64,000 bases of DNA from an uncultured Saprospiraceae bacterium (GTDB lineage: Bacteria > Bacteroidota > Bacteroidia > Chitinophagales > Saprospiraceae): positions 1 to 64,000 of the forward strand of contig CAKZSH010000060.1 of assembly GCA_937918905.1 (NCBI GenBank). The letters are read 5' to 3'. Shown here piece by piece: positions 56,935-64,000 of the stretch. A program made the position numbers and the translations under genes. Below the pieces are notes generated by a model. That model made no database searches. It was not told the origin of the DNA and was given only the letters and a program-made list of their open reading frames with translations. The stretch's first letter is position 1. Each line of letters starts with the position of its first letter.

Positions 56935-58170
56935 TTAAACATTGATGAATAAAAATGTTATAAAAATCAAAACTGTAGCTACAAATCCTACCATAAAAAT
57001 ATTATAAGAATTGGTGAGGTATCGATATTTTTTATCTAGTACTTTTCCTAAAAAATATAAATCTCGCGTCATATTTCCATACATTAATTCGCTATCTCGA
57101 AACATCGCATCCATCGCTTGTTCATATTCTTCCAGTTCTAAATTGACAAAATTTCCAAAGAAGACAATATTCTTTTTAATATCTTCTTTAGGAGTTTGAG
57201 CAGTATTGAGTTGAGTAACTTTTGGGCGTACTGCCAAAATCGCAAAAACCAAAGACGTCAAACCCGTCACTAAAAAAGTAACCACAGGCAATAAAATCTG
57301 AGGAGACAATGAAGCCAAATCTTGATAGGTCAAAACAGAAATCAATAATGAAATCAAAATAGCATTGACACTAATCATAATATTCGCTTTGTTATCTGCA
57401 ATCAGACTCAAGTGAATATGACTTCGATAAGTCGAACGGAAAAAAGTTTGAATTCCACTTCGAGGCGTTTTCTTTTCTATATTTTGATATTTACGCAATC
57501 GGTTCTCCTCATCATCTTCTGCATTTTGAAAAGCTTTGGCTCGTCCTTTTTCAGCTACTCTTTTTTGCGTCAAAATATTTTGCGCCAGCGTAGGTTCAAA
57601 ATTCACTTTAGCATAAGGCGTATAAAATTTTGCCTCCAACAAAGTATTCATTTGATTTTGTTCCCAATCACTCGTTTCAACTCTTTGCCCCGAAATCAAT
57701 TCTTCCTCTAATCGTTTCAATGGATTTTTTTCAAAAAAACCAGTCGTACATTCATATGCGGTAACTGCATCAGAAAGTATTTCTTCCACAAAATTCATAG
57801 GCGTACTCCCACTTTTCGAATTTAGAATGGCATTGAGTACTCGGTTAACTTTAGCTTCAGGATACCCCTTACCATTGAAAAAAGTACGGGCTTGAACAAC
57901 ACTTTTATTTACATAATTTTTGTAATCATCCACACAACCTACACTTTGAAACCATGCCGCTATTTTTACAATTTCTTTTGTTTCGGCATCAGCATCTGCT
58001 CCAATCGTTTCTACCAATTCCGCTAACTTGGCAGCACGTTGGTAATTATGATACAATAATTCATTCCCTGCTTTTTCATTAAAATATTGCAAAACATACT
58101 GTCGAGCAGCCTCGACAATATCTCTTGGAAATGAAGTGTTAGAATTTACTGTTCTTTTGATTTCTGACAA
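56935..58170 (-). CDS. HD-PycTM fusion: degenerate HD domain plus Pycsar-effector-type membrane domain
   Basis: Protein of 411 residues. The N-terminal part (about 15-200) resembles HD phosphohydrolases that precede PycTM domains, but the metal site is damaged: His41 (YHN) remains, while the HD pair is Gln75-Ser76 (AAWFQSVG) and the late Asp-Ala-Asp is SDAV. The C-terminal part (about 240-411) matches the PycTM/DUF5706 domain, with SHIHLSLIADNKANIMISVN and membrane segments at about 264-282, 292-313 and 389-410. In Pycsar defence, PycTM proteins bind cyclic CMP or UMP and impair the membrane. No pyrimidine cyclase gene is adjacent. A signal-binding rather than hydrolysing HD domain is inferred. 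Family match is from memory of the motifs. Confidence 0.72.
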   Translation of the reverse strand: MSEIKRTVNSNTSFPRDIVEAARQYVLQYFNEKAGNELLYHNYQRAAKLAELVETIGADADAETKEIVKIAAWFQSVGCVDDYKNYVNKSVVQARTFFNGKGYPEAKVNRVLNAILNSKSGSTPMNFVEEILSDAVTAYECTTGFFEKNPLKRLEEELISGQRVETSDWEQNQMNTLLEAKFYTPYAKVNFEPTLAQNILTQKRVAEKGRAKAFQNAEDDEENRLRKYQNIEKKTPRSGIQTFFRSTYRSHIHLSLIADNKANIMISVNAILISLLISVLTYQDLASLSPQILLPVVTFLVTGLTSLVFAILAVRPKVTQLNTAQTPKEDIKKNIVFFGNFVNLELEEYEQAMDAMFRDSELMYGNMTRDLYFLGKVLDKKYRYLTNSYNIFMVGFVATVLIFITFLFINV

Positions 58171-58210
58171 AATTAATAAGTATTGGTTGATGCAAAAGTA
58201 ATTAAAAATT

Positions 58211-58324
58211 GTGTATGAGTGTTAATGTGTATGGGTGTATATGTTGACGTAATAATTTTGAGCAATATAGGGTTCTAATTTATTGCGTCAACATATACAC
58301 CCATACACATTAACACCTAAGCAC
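58211..58324. repeat. 114-bp palindrome, 45-bp arms
   Basis: gtgtatgagtgttaatgtgt... (58211-58255) and 58280-58324 pair at about 41 of 45 positions. The inner arm gtgtatatgttgacg is shared with the palindrome at 38098. Its right end reaches the stop codon of ddl. Confidence 0.85.
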
Positions 58325-58325
58325 T

Positions 58326-59297
58326 TTAGTTCTCCTTCATCCTTTCCTCGACTATGAAATCTAATAATTCTTTAATCGTTATCCCTGAGGCGATTGCTTG
58401 TTGAGGAAAAATACTTTCATTTGAAAAACCTGGAATCGTATTCGCCTCTAAAAAATAAAAAGTATTTTTCATTCTGATATAATCAAATCGCACCATGCCT
58501 TTGCATCTAAGAATTTGATATAATTTTTTAGAAAGTGCTTGGCAAGTCTTTGTATCTTTTTTTGATAATTTAGCAGGAGTGACTTCCTCACTTGCATTTT
58601 CATATTTGGCTTGGAAGTCAAAAAATTCGTTTTGCGAAATAATTTCTGTGATCGGCAAGACTACAACTTCATCTCCTTTTCGAAATACACCATTTGAAAA
58701 TTCACGACCTTTTAAAAAAGCTTCGATGATAACTTCGTTATCAAATTGAAATGCCTTTTCCACAGCAGGTCGAATATCCTTAGCAGCATCCACTTTGGTT
58801 ACGCCGTAGCTACTTCCATTTTTATTGGGTTTTACAAAAAGCGGAAAACCTACTTTTGAAATTGCTTTTATATTTAATTTTTCTCCTTTGAGTACAAGTT
58901 TGGATTCCGCCATTGGGATGTCAAAATCTTTTAAAAAAATCTTACATGCTTGTTTGTCAAAAGTAAGGCTACTTACAAAATGATCACATCCTGTATAAGG
59001 TACGCCCATCACATCCAAAAAACCTTGGAGCCTTCCATCCTCTGCAGGACTTCCATGTAACATTAAAAATGCAAGATCGAATTTCACCTTTTTCTTATCC
59101 TTAGTAAAAGAGAAATCATTTTTATTCAACTTCTTTTTAGAAGATAGTTCGACGAAATTTTTACCATCATAATCAATGAGGTATTGATTATATTTTCTGC
59201 GATTAAGATGTTTATAAATTGTTTTCGCACTCTTGAGAGAGATGCCACGTTCTGCGACGACCCCTCCCGTAATAATAGCTATGTTTAATTTTTTCAT
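58326..59297 (-). CDS. ddl: D-alanine-D-alanine ligase
   Basis: ATP-grasp enzyme of 323 residues that joins two D-Ala for peptidoglycan precursors. Motifs: IAIITGGVVAERGISLKSA (first substrate loop, Glu and Ser present), LMLHGSPAEDGRLQGFLDVMGVPYTG, KPNKNGSSYGVTKV (ATP loop), EAFLKGREFSNGVF and the metal-binding end FYFLEANTIPGFSNESIFPQQA. Residues differ slightly from E. coli Ddl (GGxSxE is GGVVAE here), but all expected catalytic segments are present. It is not in a murein gene cluster. Confidence 0.93.
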   Translation of the reverse strand: MKKLNIAIITGGVVAERGISLKSAKTIYKHLNRRKYNQYLIDYDGKNFVELSSKKKLNKNDFSFTKDKKKVKFDLAFLMLHGSPAEDGRLQGFLDVMGVPYTGCDHFVSSLTFDKQACKIFLKDFDIPMAESKLVLKGEKLNIKAISKVGFPLFVKPNKNGSSYGVTKVDAAKDIRPAVEKAFQFDNEVIIEAFLKGREFSNGVFRKGDEVVVLPITEIISQNEFFDFQAKYENASEEVTPAKLSKKDTKTCQALSKKLYQILRCKGMVRFDYIRMKNTFYFLEANTIPGFSNESIFPQQAIASGITIKELLDFIVEERMKEN

Positions 59298-59462
59298 TTC
59301 AAATCAATGAGAGTAAATGATCGATTTTTAATTGAAAAATGAAGGTAAGGAACGGTTTATAAATAACCTTATATTTTGAATAAAAAGATAAAAGAGGGAA
59401 GAAATAAGAATATAGATTTTGAGTCATCTTATTTCTTCTCTCTTAACTCTCCTGAATTCAAA

Positions 59463-60497
59463 CTATTCTTCAACAATGTCTTGATGTACTCGAATGGTTT
59501 TCAAATACTTAATAACTTTATCAATTTTTTCTTTAGTCAAAAAATGAATCAGGTTCGGGTCATTCCGTAATTGGATTTCATAAAGAATAAAATCATCCAC
59601 CATTCCATGTTGAAGAGAAGTGCCTAAAATATCAAGTAGAGGAAAATTTTCTTTTCCTGTTTTCATTCCATTATAAGTAATCAATGCATTGAGCAAACAT
59701 TCTTTTTGTTCAATTTGGTTTAAGCTAACATTTGCAAGATGACTCATTTGTTTTCGGTAATCTTCCTCATTTTGCCAAAGAGCCTTACAAGCTCCAAATG
59801 ATCTCCAAGGCGCATCCATTGCTTCTACCACAATTTTTTCATCGACCTTAATGATTCGATATTTTGGAAAAAAAGAATAATCTTGATAGTCCATTCTATG
59901 TTCTTGAAAAATACTTTTTAATTGTTGAATAATTCTAGGATGGTTGCGATTATACAAATGAGCAGTAATGATATGTTCTAATGCTTTTTCTTTTTCATTG
60001 ATATTTTGATAAGCAACAGCTAACTTAGCATGAGCCAAAAAATCTATTGGATTGGTTTCAATTACCTTTTTTTCCAAAAATATTAACTCCTCCATCTTTT
60101 CATTTTCCCAATAAAAATCGGTAACCTCATGAATCAATTCAGTTTGGTCAGGAGCTTCCCCAATCGCTTTTTTGTAATATTTTTTAGCTTTAGAAAAATT
60201 ATTTTTCCTTACAGCCTTTCGAGCTTTTTTACGATATTTTTTAGCCTTTCTAGGAAGAAAAAAGGAATTTTGTTGAATCTGAATTTCTTGATCGTTACTA
60301 ATCAAAATTTGTCCCGTCTCTATTAATGGAAAAGAAATAGGTTTTTTAGAAACCTCCACAGAATCGATTTGATATTCTATTGAAGATTTTTTCATATATT
60401 GTAGCACCTCTTGAGGAGTATGTAATTGTTGCGCAACCACTCCTGAAAAGCCAATAAATAATATCAATATTAAAATATACGGTTTAATTGAATTCAT
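59463..60497 (-). CDS. exported TPR-like protein, function unknown
   Basis: Exported protein of 344 residues with a signal peptide (about 1-22, VVAQ). Residues about 75-200 contain a basic stretch (RKAKKYRKKARKAVRKNNFS) followed by two or three TPR-like units (AKKYYKKAIGEAPDQTELIH, AHAKLAVAYQNINEKEKALE). The C-terminal 140 residues (DAPWRSFGACKALWQNEEDY ...) have no known family. No catalytic residue stands out. Confidence 0.72.
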   Translation of the reverse strand: MNSIKPYILILILFIGFSGVVAQQLHTPQEVLQYMKKSSIEYQIDSVEVSKKPISFPLIETGQILISNDQEIQIQQNSFFLPRKAKKYRKKARKAVRKNNFSKAKKYYKKAIGEAPDQTELIHEVTDFYWENEKMEELIFLEKKVIETNPIDFLAHAKLAVAYQNINEKEKALEHIITAHLYNRNHPRIIQQLKSIFQEHRMDYQDYSFFPKYRIIKVDEKIVVEAMDAPWRSFGACKALWQNEEDYRKQMSHLANVSLNQIEQKECLLNALITYNGMKTGKENFPLLDILGTSLQHGMVDDFILYEIQLRNDPNLIHFLTKEKIDKVIKYLKTIRVHQDIVEE

Positions 60498-60612
60498 GGA
60501 ATATTAACTTTTGAAAAAATGTGATTATTGATTTTTAAAAACTTCCACTCCGATTCACTTTCATTTATACACATAAATTATGCTACTAATATGTTTTAGT
60601 ATAAAAAAATGG

Positions 60613-60721
60613 GTTCTTTGACAAATTCCGTGTTTATGAGTCAGTTAAAAGTCGAAATCAACACTTCCTTCGGTCGTTTTTGCTTCCAACTTTTAACTGA
60701 CCACGGAATTTGTCAAAGAAC
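60613..60721. repeat. 109-bp palindrome, family 2 copy B
   Basis: Arms gttctttgacaaattccgtg and cacggaatttgtcaaagaac with cttccttcggtcg in the centre. The left arm has about seven extra bases near gtttatgag. Same family as 20763-20866. It lies upstream of the DUF937 gene; the rest of this 359-bp gap shows no gene. Confidence 0.9.
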
Positions 60722-60856
60722 GAAAAAAACATAAACACCTGATTATCAATTGATTTAAATAATTTAATTTGCTCCTCATTGGGAGTTTATAATATAAACT
60801 TTTATTTACTCACATGTCTCGATTATTCGAGATTTACTAAAATTTTAATAAAAAAT

Positions 60857-61483
60857 ATGGCAAACTTAATTGATTTACTAGAAGGACAACTCTCGGAGGG
60901 ATTGGTAGAGCAACTTGCAGGACAACTGGGAGGTGCTGATAAAAACCAAACTGCTGATGCAGCTTCTGGAATTATTTCTATGATTACTTCTGCTTTGGCA
61001 AAAAATGCAGCTACTCCTGAAGGTGCTGGTGCTTTGGCAGGTGCTTTGGATAGAGATCATGATGGTAGTATCCTTGATGACTTGATGGGGTATGCGACTG
61101 GTAATATTCCTCAACAGCAACAACAAACTCAAAGTAGTATGTTAAATGGTACTGGAATTTTAAAACATATCTTAGGTGGAAAACAAGCTAATGCAATCGA
61201 AGTCATCAGTAAAATGAGTGGACTTGGTGGCGGACAAACGGGTAACTTGATGGCTATGCTGGCTCCTATTGTAATGGGTATGTTAGGTAAACAAAAGAGA
61301 GAACAAAACCTTGACCAAGGTGGTCTAGCTGATATCTTAAATCAATCGGTTCAATCTTCTACGCAAAAACGTAAAGAATTAGGTATGATTGGAAAATTCT
61401 TAGATCAAGATGGTGACGGTAGTATCATGGATGATTTGGCTAATATGGGTATGAAAGCCTTTGGTCGATTTTTGAGAAGATAA
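60857..61483 (+). CDS. DUF937-family protein with two calcium-loop-like motifs
   Basis: Protein of 208 residues from MANLIDLLEGQLSEGLVEQL; an in-frame start 78 nt upstream adds a tail without family features. The glycine- and alanine-rich repeats (ADAASGIISMITSALAKNAA, EGAGALAGALDRDHDGS, GILKHILGGKQ, LAPIVMGMLGKQKR) match DUF937 (YidB-like), whose function is unknown. Two motifs, DRDHDGSILDDL and DQDGDGSIMDDL, have the DxDxDGxIxDD pattern of EF-hand/dockerin-type calcium loops. A strong terminator follows. No signal peptide. Confidence 0.88.
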   Translation: MANLIDLLEGQLSEGLVEQLAGQLGGADKNQTADAASGIISMITSALAKNAATPEGAGALAGALDRDHDGSILDDLMGYATGNIPQQQQQTQSSMLNGTGILKHILGGKQANAIEVISKMSGLGGGQTGNLMAMLAPIVMGMLGKQKREQNLDQGGLADILNQSVQSSTQKRKELGMIGKFLDQDGDGSIMDDLANMGMKAFGRFLRR

Positions 61484-61512
61484 TTTTTGCTTCAAAAATT
61501 CGCAAACAATTT

Positions 61513-61549
61513 GAGCGTCTAACCATTCGGTTAGACGCTCATTTTTTTT
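61513..61549 (+). terminator. rho-independent terminator of the DUF937 gene
   Basis: Perfect stem gagcgtctaacc / ggttagacgctc with a 4-nt loop (attc) and a run of eight T. Confidence 0.93.
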
Positions 61550-61562
61550 ACACCATACCGAT

Positions 61563-61689
61563 ACGAGTCAAGGTCTGACTTAAAAAGTCAGGCTTTGACT
61601 TTTATTGACCTCCTTTTTCTATTGACTTTATTTTATATTGATGTTCTCATAAGTCAAGGCTTGACTTGGAAAGTCAAACCTTGACTCGT
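61563..61689. repeat. 127-bp palindrome of agtcaaggcttgact words
   Basis: Arms 61563-61601 and 61651-61689 are imperfect complements, and each arm contains a smaller hairpin (gtcaaggcttgactt / aagtcaaaccttgac). A related single hairpin is at 36516-36558. It lies between the DUF937 and GT-C genes. Confidence 0.8.
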
Positions 61690-61708
61690 GCTTGTGTATG
61701 CACTAATC

Positions 61709-63127
61709 TTATGTTTCCAACAAATTTGAAATTAAATTTAAAATAGGAATACAATAAGAAGTGAACAATAAAAACATAACCAAATAAAACCCCACTAACT
61801 TCCATTTGCTCCTACCGAAAAATTTAAAACCATATTCAAATCCTTTTAACAAAGGAATCAATATTGCTAAAATACATGGATGCAAATAAATGATTTTCAT
61901 AAAACTATAATCTCTACCCGTAGCCGTAAAAAGAATAATAAAAGCTACAAATCCAAAAATAAAAATATGGAATATCCAATCCTGATTATCATTGATAGAG
62001 TTCCATTTTTTTCTAAAAAATAACCCAATCCATTTTTTCAAATCTTTTAAATATCCAATTAAAAATAAAATCAAAGGAATCATTCCCAATACTAATGAAA
62101 CTCTTCCTATGTTCATCATGGTAGGGTTCGTGGATTGCCATTTCCCAGCAGGCCAATTATCAAAATATATAAAATTCGATCTTCCATACAGTTGTGACCA
62201 AAGAGAGGTTCGATGTAGAGGATACTCATCATTATATTCATTGGTAATCTTTGGATTTTGAAGCATATCAATTAACCTAAAAGTAAAATATCCTTCTGCA
62301 ACAGATCGTATTCCAGGGCGACGAAAAGTAGTTTTTTCAATTAAATATGGCGCATCCGTAACTGGAGTGTTATAAACAACTAGCTTCCCATATTTTTTGT
62401 AATTATCAAAATACTCTCCGAAGTACCCAACGAAAAATGTTGTTGTAATTATAAAAAACAATAAACTTACAAAATAGCTTTTCCAGCTCTTTTTTAAGTT
62501 TAATATTATTTTTATAAAAAAAATAATAACAACACCTATGATTAATATAAATGCATTTCCCTTTGTGAGACCTGCTAGAATGGAAATCATCAATAAAACT
62601 AAAAAGTATTTTAGGTCAAATTTATCGATCAACTTATAAAGTGCAAATAGAATTATAGTTCCAAACAAAATTAAAAATGCATCATTGGAAGCTTGAGCAT
62701 GGATAGCGATAAATCTTGGATTCAAAGCAATCATGGCAAATGACAATAACTTTATATGATCTTCAAAAGGTTGTCTTTTTATAAATATCCAACACATTAA
62801 AAGGGTAAAAATGCCTGCGATTGCATTAATAAGTTGTGCTAAAATAGTACGGAATGCCTTCGTTTCTAAATTGAAAAATTGTGATAACTTAGCTACTGAA
62901 TAATGATAAAACTTGGGATGATAACATTGCCAACATCGTTGTGGCTCGGGTATTTCTCCTTCATTAAAAATAAATTCTGCCACCTCAATATGATCGTCAT
63001 TTGCAGCACCATCATTTACCCGTGCAAGCGAAATCATCAAAGATGACGCAATTGCAAATAAAAAAAATAATGATATTGTAAATGATGATTTTTTTTCCAA
63101 AAACATATTTAAAGGTAAAGAAGACAT
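61709..63127 (-). CDS. GT-C family membrane glycosyltransferase-like protein
   Basis: Integral membrane protein of 472 residues from MSSLPLNMFLEKKSSF, with about ten membrane segments. The first periplasmic loop has DDHIEVAEFIFNEGEIPEPQ and CYHPKFYHY, the acidic/aromatic signature expected for the catalytic loop of GT-C (PMT/ArnT-like) transferases that use polyprenyl-phosphate sugars. The frame is open to 63205, but the extra 26 residues have no signal and would leave less room for a divergent promoter. It is divergent from another GT-C gene, so the two may act on one surface polymer. Confidence 0.78.
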   Translation of the reverse strand: MSSLPLNMFLEKKSSFTISLFFLFAIASSLMISLARVNDGAANDDHIEVAEFIFNEGEIPEPQRCWQCYHPKFYHYSVAKLSQFFNLETKAFRTILAQLINAIAGIFTLLMCWIFIKRQPFEDHIKLLSFAMIALNPRFIAIHAQASNDAFLILFGTIILFALYKLIDKFDLKYFLVLLMISILAGLTKGNAFILIIGVVIIFFIKIILNLKKSWKSYFVSLLFFIITTTFFVGYFGEYFDNYKKYGKLVVYNTPVTDAPYLIEKTTFRRPGIRSVAEGYFTFRLIDMLQNPKITNEYNDEYPLHRTSLWSQLYGRSNFIYFDNWPAGKWQSTNPTMMNIGRVSLVLGMIPLILFLIGYLKDLKKWIGLFFRKKWNSINDNQDWIFHIFIFGFVAFIILFTATGRDYSFMKIIYLHPCILAILIPLLKGFEYGFKFFGRSKWKLVGFYLVMFLLFTSYCIPILNLISNLLET

Positions 63128-63217
63128 TAGACTTAATACCGATTTTTTTTTGCAAAACCAGTATATTTGTCCAACCGCTTCAAATTGTTTTACAATTGAG
63201 AACAACTATAAAAAAAT

Positions 63218-64000
63218 ATGCAATCCAAATCTATTTTAACTTTCCTACTATTTATAGTTGTCTGTGCTGTTCCGCTATTCCTTAATCTTGATACGATGCC
63301 CATGAAATTATGGGATGAATCAAGGCTTGCCAATAATGCAATTGAAATGTTACAAAATGGAAATTGGCTCATCCCCCACTTTGAGGGACAACCCGATATG
63401 TGGAATACCAAACCTCCACTTTTGATTTGGGTACAGGTTGTTTTTATGAAAATATTCGGTTGCAATGAACTGGCACTTCGGCTACCTTCTGCACTTGCTG
63501 GACTAGGAACCATTTTATTGGTTTTCTTTTTTTGTAAAAAAACATTACAAAATCAAGTACTCGGTTACATGGCAGCTTTAGTTCTAGTGACCACTACTGG
63601 CTATGTTACAGATCATGTTACCCGCACAGGTGACTATGATGCTTTCCTTATTTTTTGGACAACACTTTCGAGTTTACTTTTTATTGCTTGGGCAAATTCG
63701 GAAGAAGAAAAAGAAAAAACTAAACTCCTTTATTTTATCGCAATCAGTTTTGCACTAGCGGTATTGACCAAAGGTATTGCAGGTCTGATGATTCTCCCCG
63801 GTATGTTTATTTACCTTTTGGTAGCAAAAAAAATCATTCCTTTGTTGAAAAACAAACATACTTATTTCGCATTGATTAGTTTTCTCTTTTTGGCAGCAGG
63901 TTATTATTTTTTAAGAGAACAATATAATGAAGGATACCTTCAAGCGGTTTGGGAAAATGAACTTGGAGGAAGATATCTCACTTCATTGGAAGGGAATGAA
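63218..64000 (+). CDS. ArnT/PMT-like (GT39) glycosyltransferase, 3' end beyond the window
   Basis: Partial gene: 261 codons from the ATG at 63218 to the window end, frame fully open. The protein starts MQSKSILTFLLFIVVCAVPL, a first membrane segment, then has the DESRLANNAIEMLQNG catalytic-loop motif, GQPDMWNTKPPLLIWVQ (the KPPL motif of GT39 enzymes), LALRLPSALAG and TRTGDYDAFLIFW, followed by more membrane segments. ArnT-like enzymes transfer sugars such as aminoarabinose or mannose from polyprenyl phosphate to lipid A or proteins. A TATATTTG at 63162-63169 could be its -7 box. The acceptor is not known. Confidence 0.9.
   Translation, partial: MQSKSILTFLLFIVVCAVPLFLNLDTMPMKLWDESRLANNAIEMLQNGNWLIPHFEGQPDMWNTKPPLLIWVQVVFMKIFGCNELALRLPSALAGLGTILLVFFFCKKTLQNQVLGYMAALVLVTTTGYVTDHVTRTGDYDAFLIFWTTLSSLLFIAWANSEEEKEKTKLLYFIAISFALAVLTKGIAGLMILPGMFIYLLVAKKIIPLLKNKHTYFALISFLFLAAGYYFLREQYNEGYLQAVWENELGGRYLTSLEGNE

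Noticed and set aside
63190-63513. A 107-codon minus-strand frame near the window end
   Set aside because: The plus-strand frame from 63218 has GT39 motifs and stays open to the window end, so this one is a shadow.

Overview
The window is AT-rich, gene-dense DNA from a member of the Bacteroidota, most likely the Saprospiria or a close relative (inference). The evidence is a type IX secretion module (PorP/SprF-like protein, PD40-OmpA protein, giant HYR-repeat adhesin with a gliding-motility-type C-terminal domain), TAnnTTTG-type -7 promoter boxes instead of E. coli-like promoters, weak ribosome binding sites, and many secreted TPR, SPOR, LysM and Sel1 proteins. I found no rRNA, tRNA, CRISPR array, transposase or prophage gene.

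Layout. 0-5 kb: a SWIM zinc-finger protein, then a three-gene operon of two tandem paralogous TPR histidine kinases and a LuxR-type response regulator. 5-14 kb: BNR-repeat protein, XdhC-like protein, FadH-like dienoyl-CoA reductase, MOSC protein, TRIC-like channel, DUF6702-like secreted protein, YidD and HemB. 14-17 kb: two paralogous unknown proteins, a DUF6915-like protein and a small unknown protein. 17-30 kb: OmpA/PD40 protein, PorP/SprF protein and a roughly 3,060-residue adhesin, all on the minus strand, followed by an intergenic region with a candidate structured small RNA. 31-41 kb: GltX, polysaccharide deacetylase, SPOR/peptidoglycan-binding protein, MATE transporter, a pseudouridine-synthase homologue lacking its catalytic residues, and DnaB. 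41-55 kb: mostly envelope proteins (second PD40-OmpA protein, Sel1 protein, thioredoxin-SPOR fusion, TPR protein, beta-barrel, glucosaminidase-LysM, SH3 lipoprotein) plus FabH. 55-64 kb: GT87-like membrane glycosyltransferase, HD-PycTM protein, Ddl, TPR protein, DUF937 protein, and two divergent GT-C glycosyltransferases, the last running off the window.

The most unusual feature is the density of long inverted repeats: more than twenty imperfect to perfect palindromes of 30-240 bp lie in the gene gaps. Some form families: a 163-bp palindrome in two copies, a roughly 105-bp palindrome in two copies plus a remnant, and a 33-bp palindrome. Three palindromes with unrelated arms share a 16-nt central core. 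Two palindromes lie inside the GT87-like coding sequence and are translated in frame, reminiscent of Rickettsia palindromic elements; one is the same 33-bp element found between genes elsewhere in the window.

Other points of interest are the two kinases whose ATP-lid G1 box is missing, an orphan HD-PycTM protein with a degraded HD motif, a thioredoxin-SPOR fusion, and a terminator-ended RNA candidate upstream of the adhesin. All calls come from reading the sequence; no database search was run.
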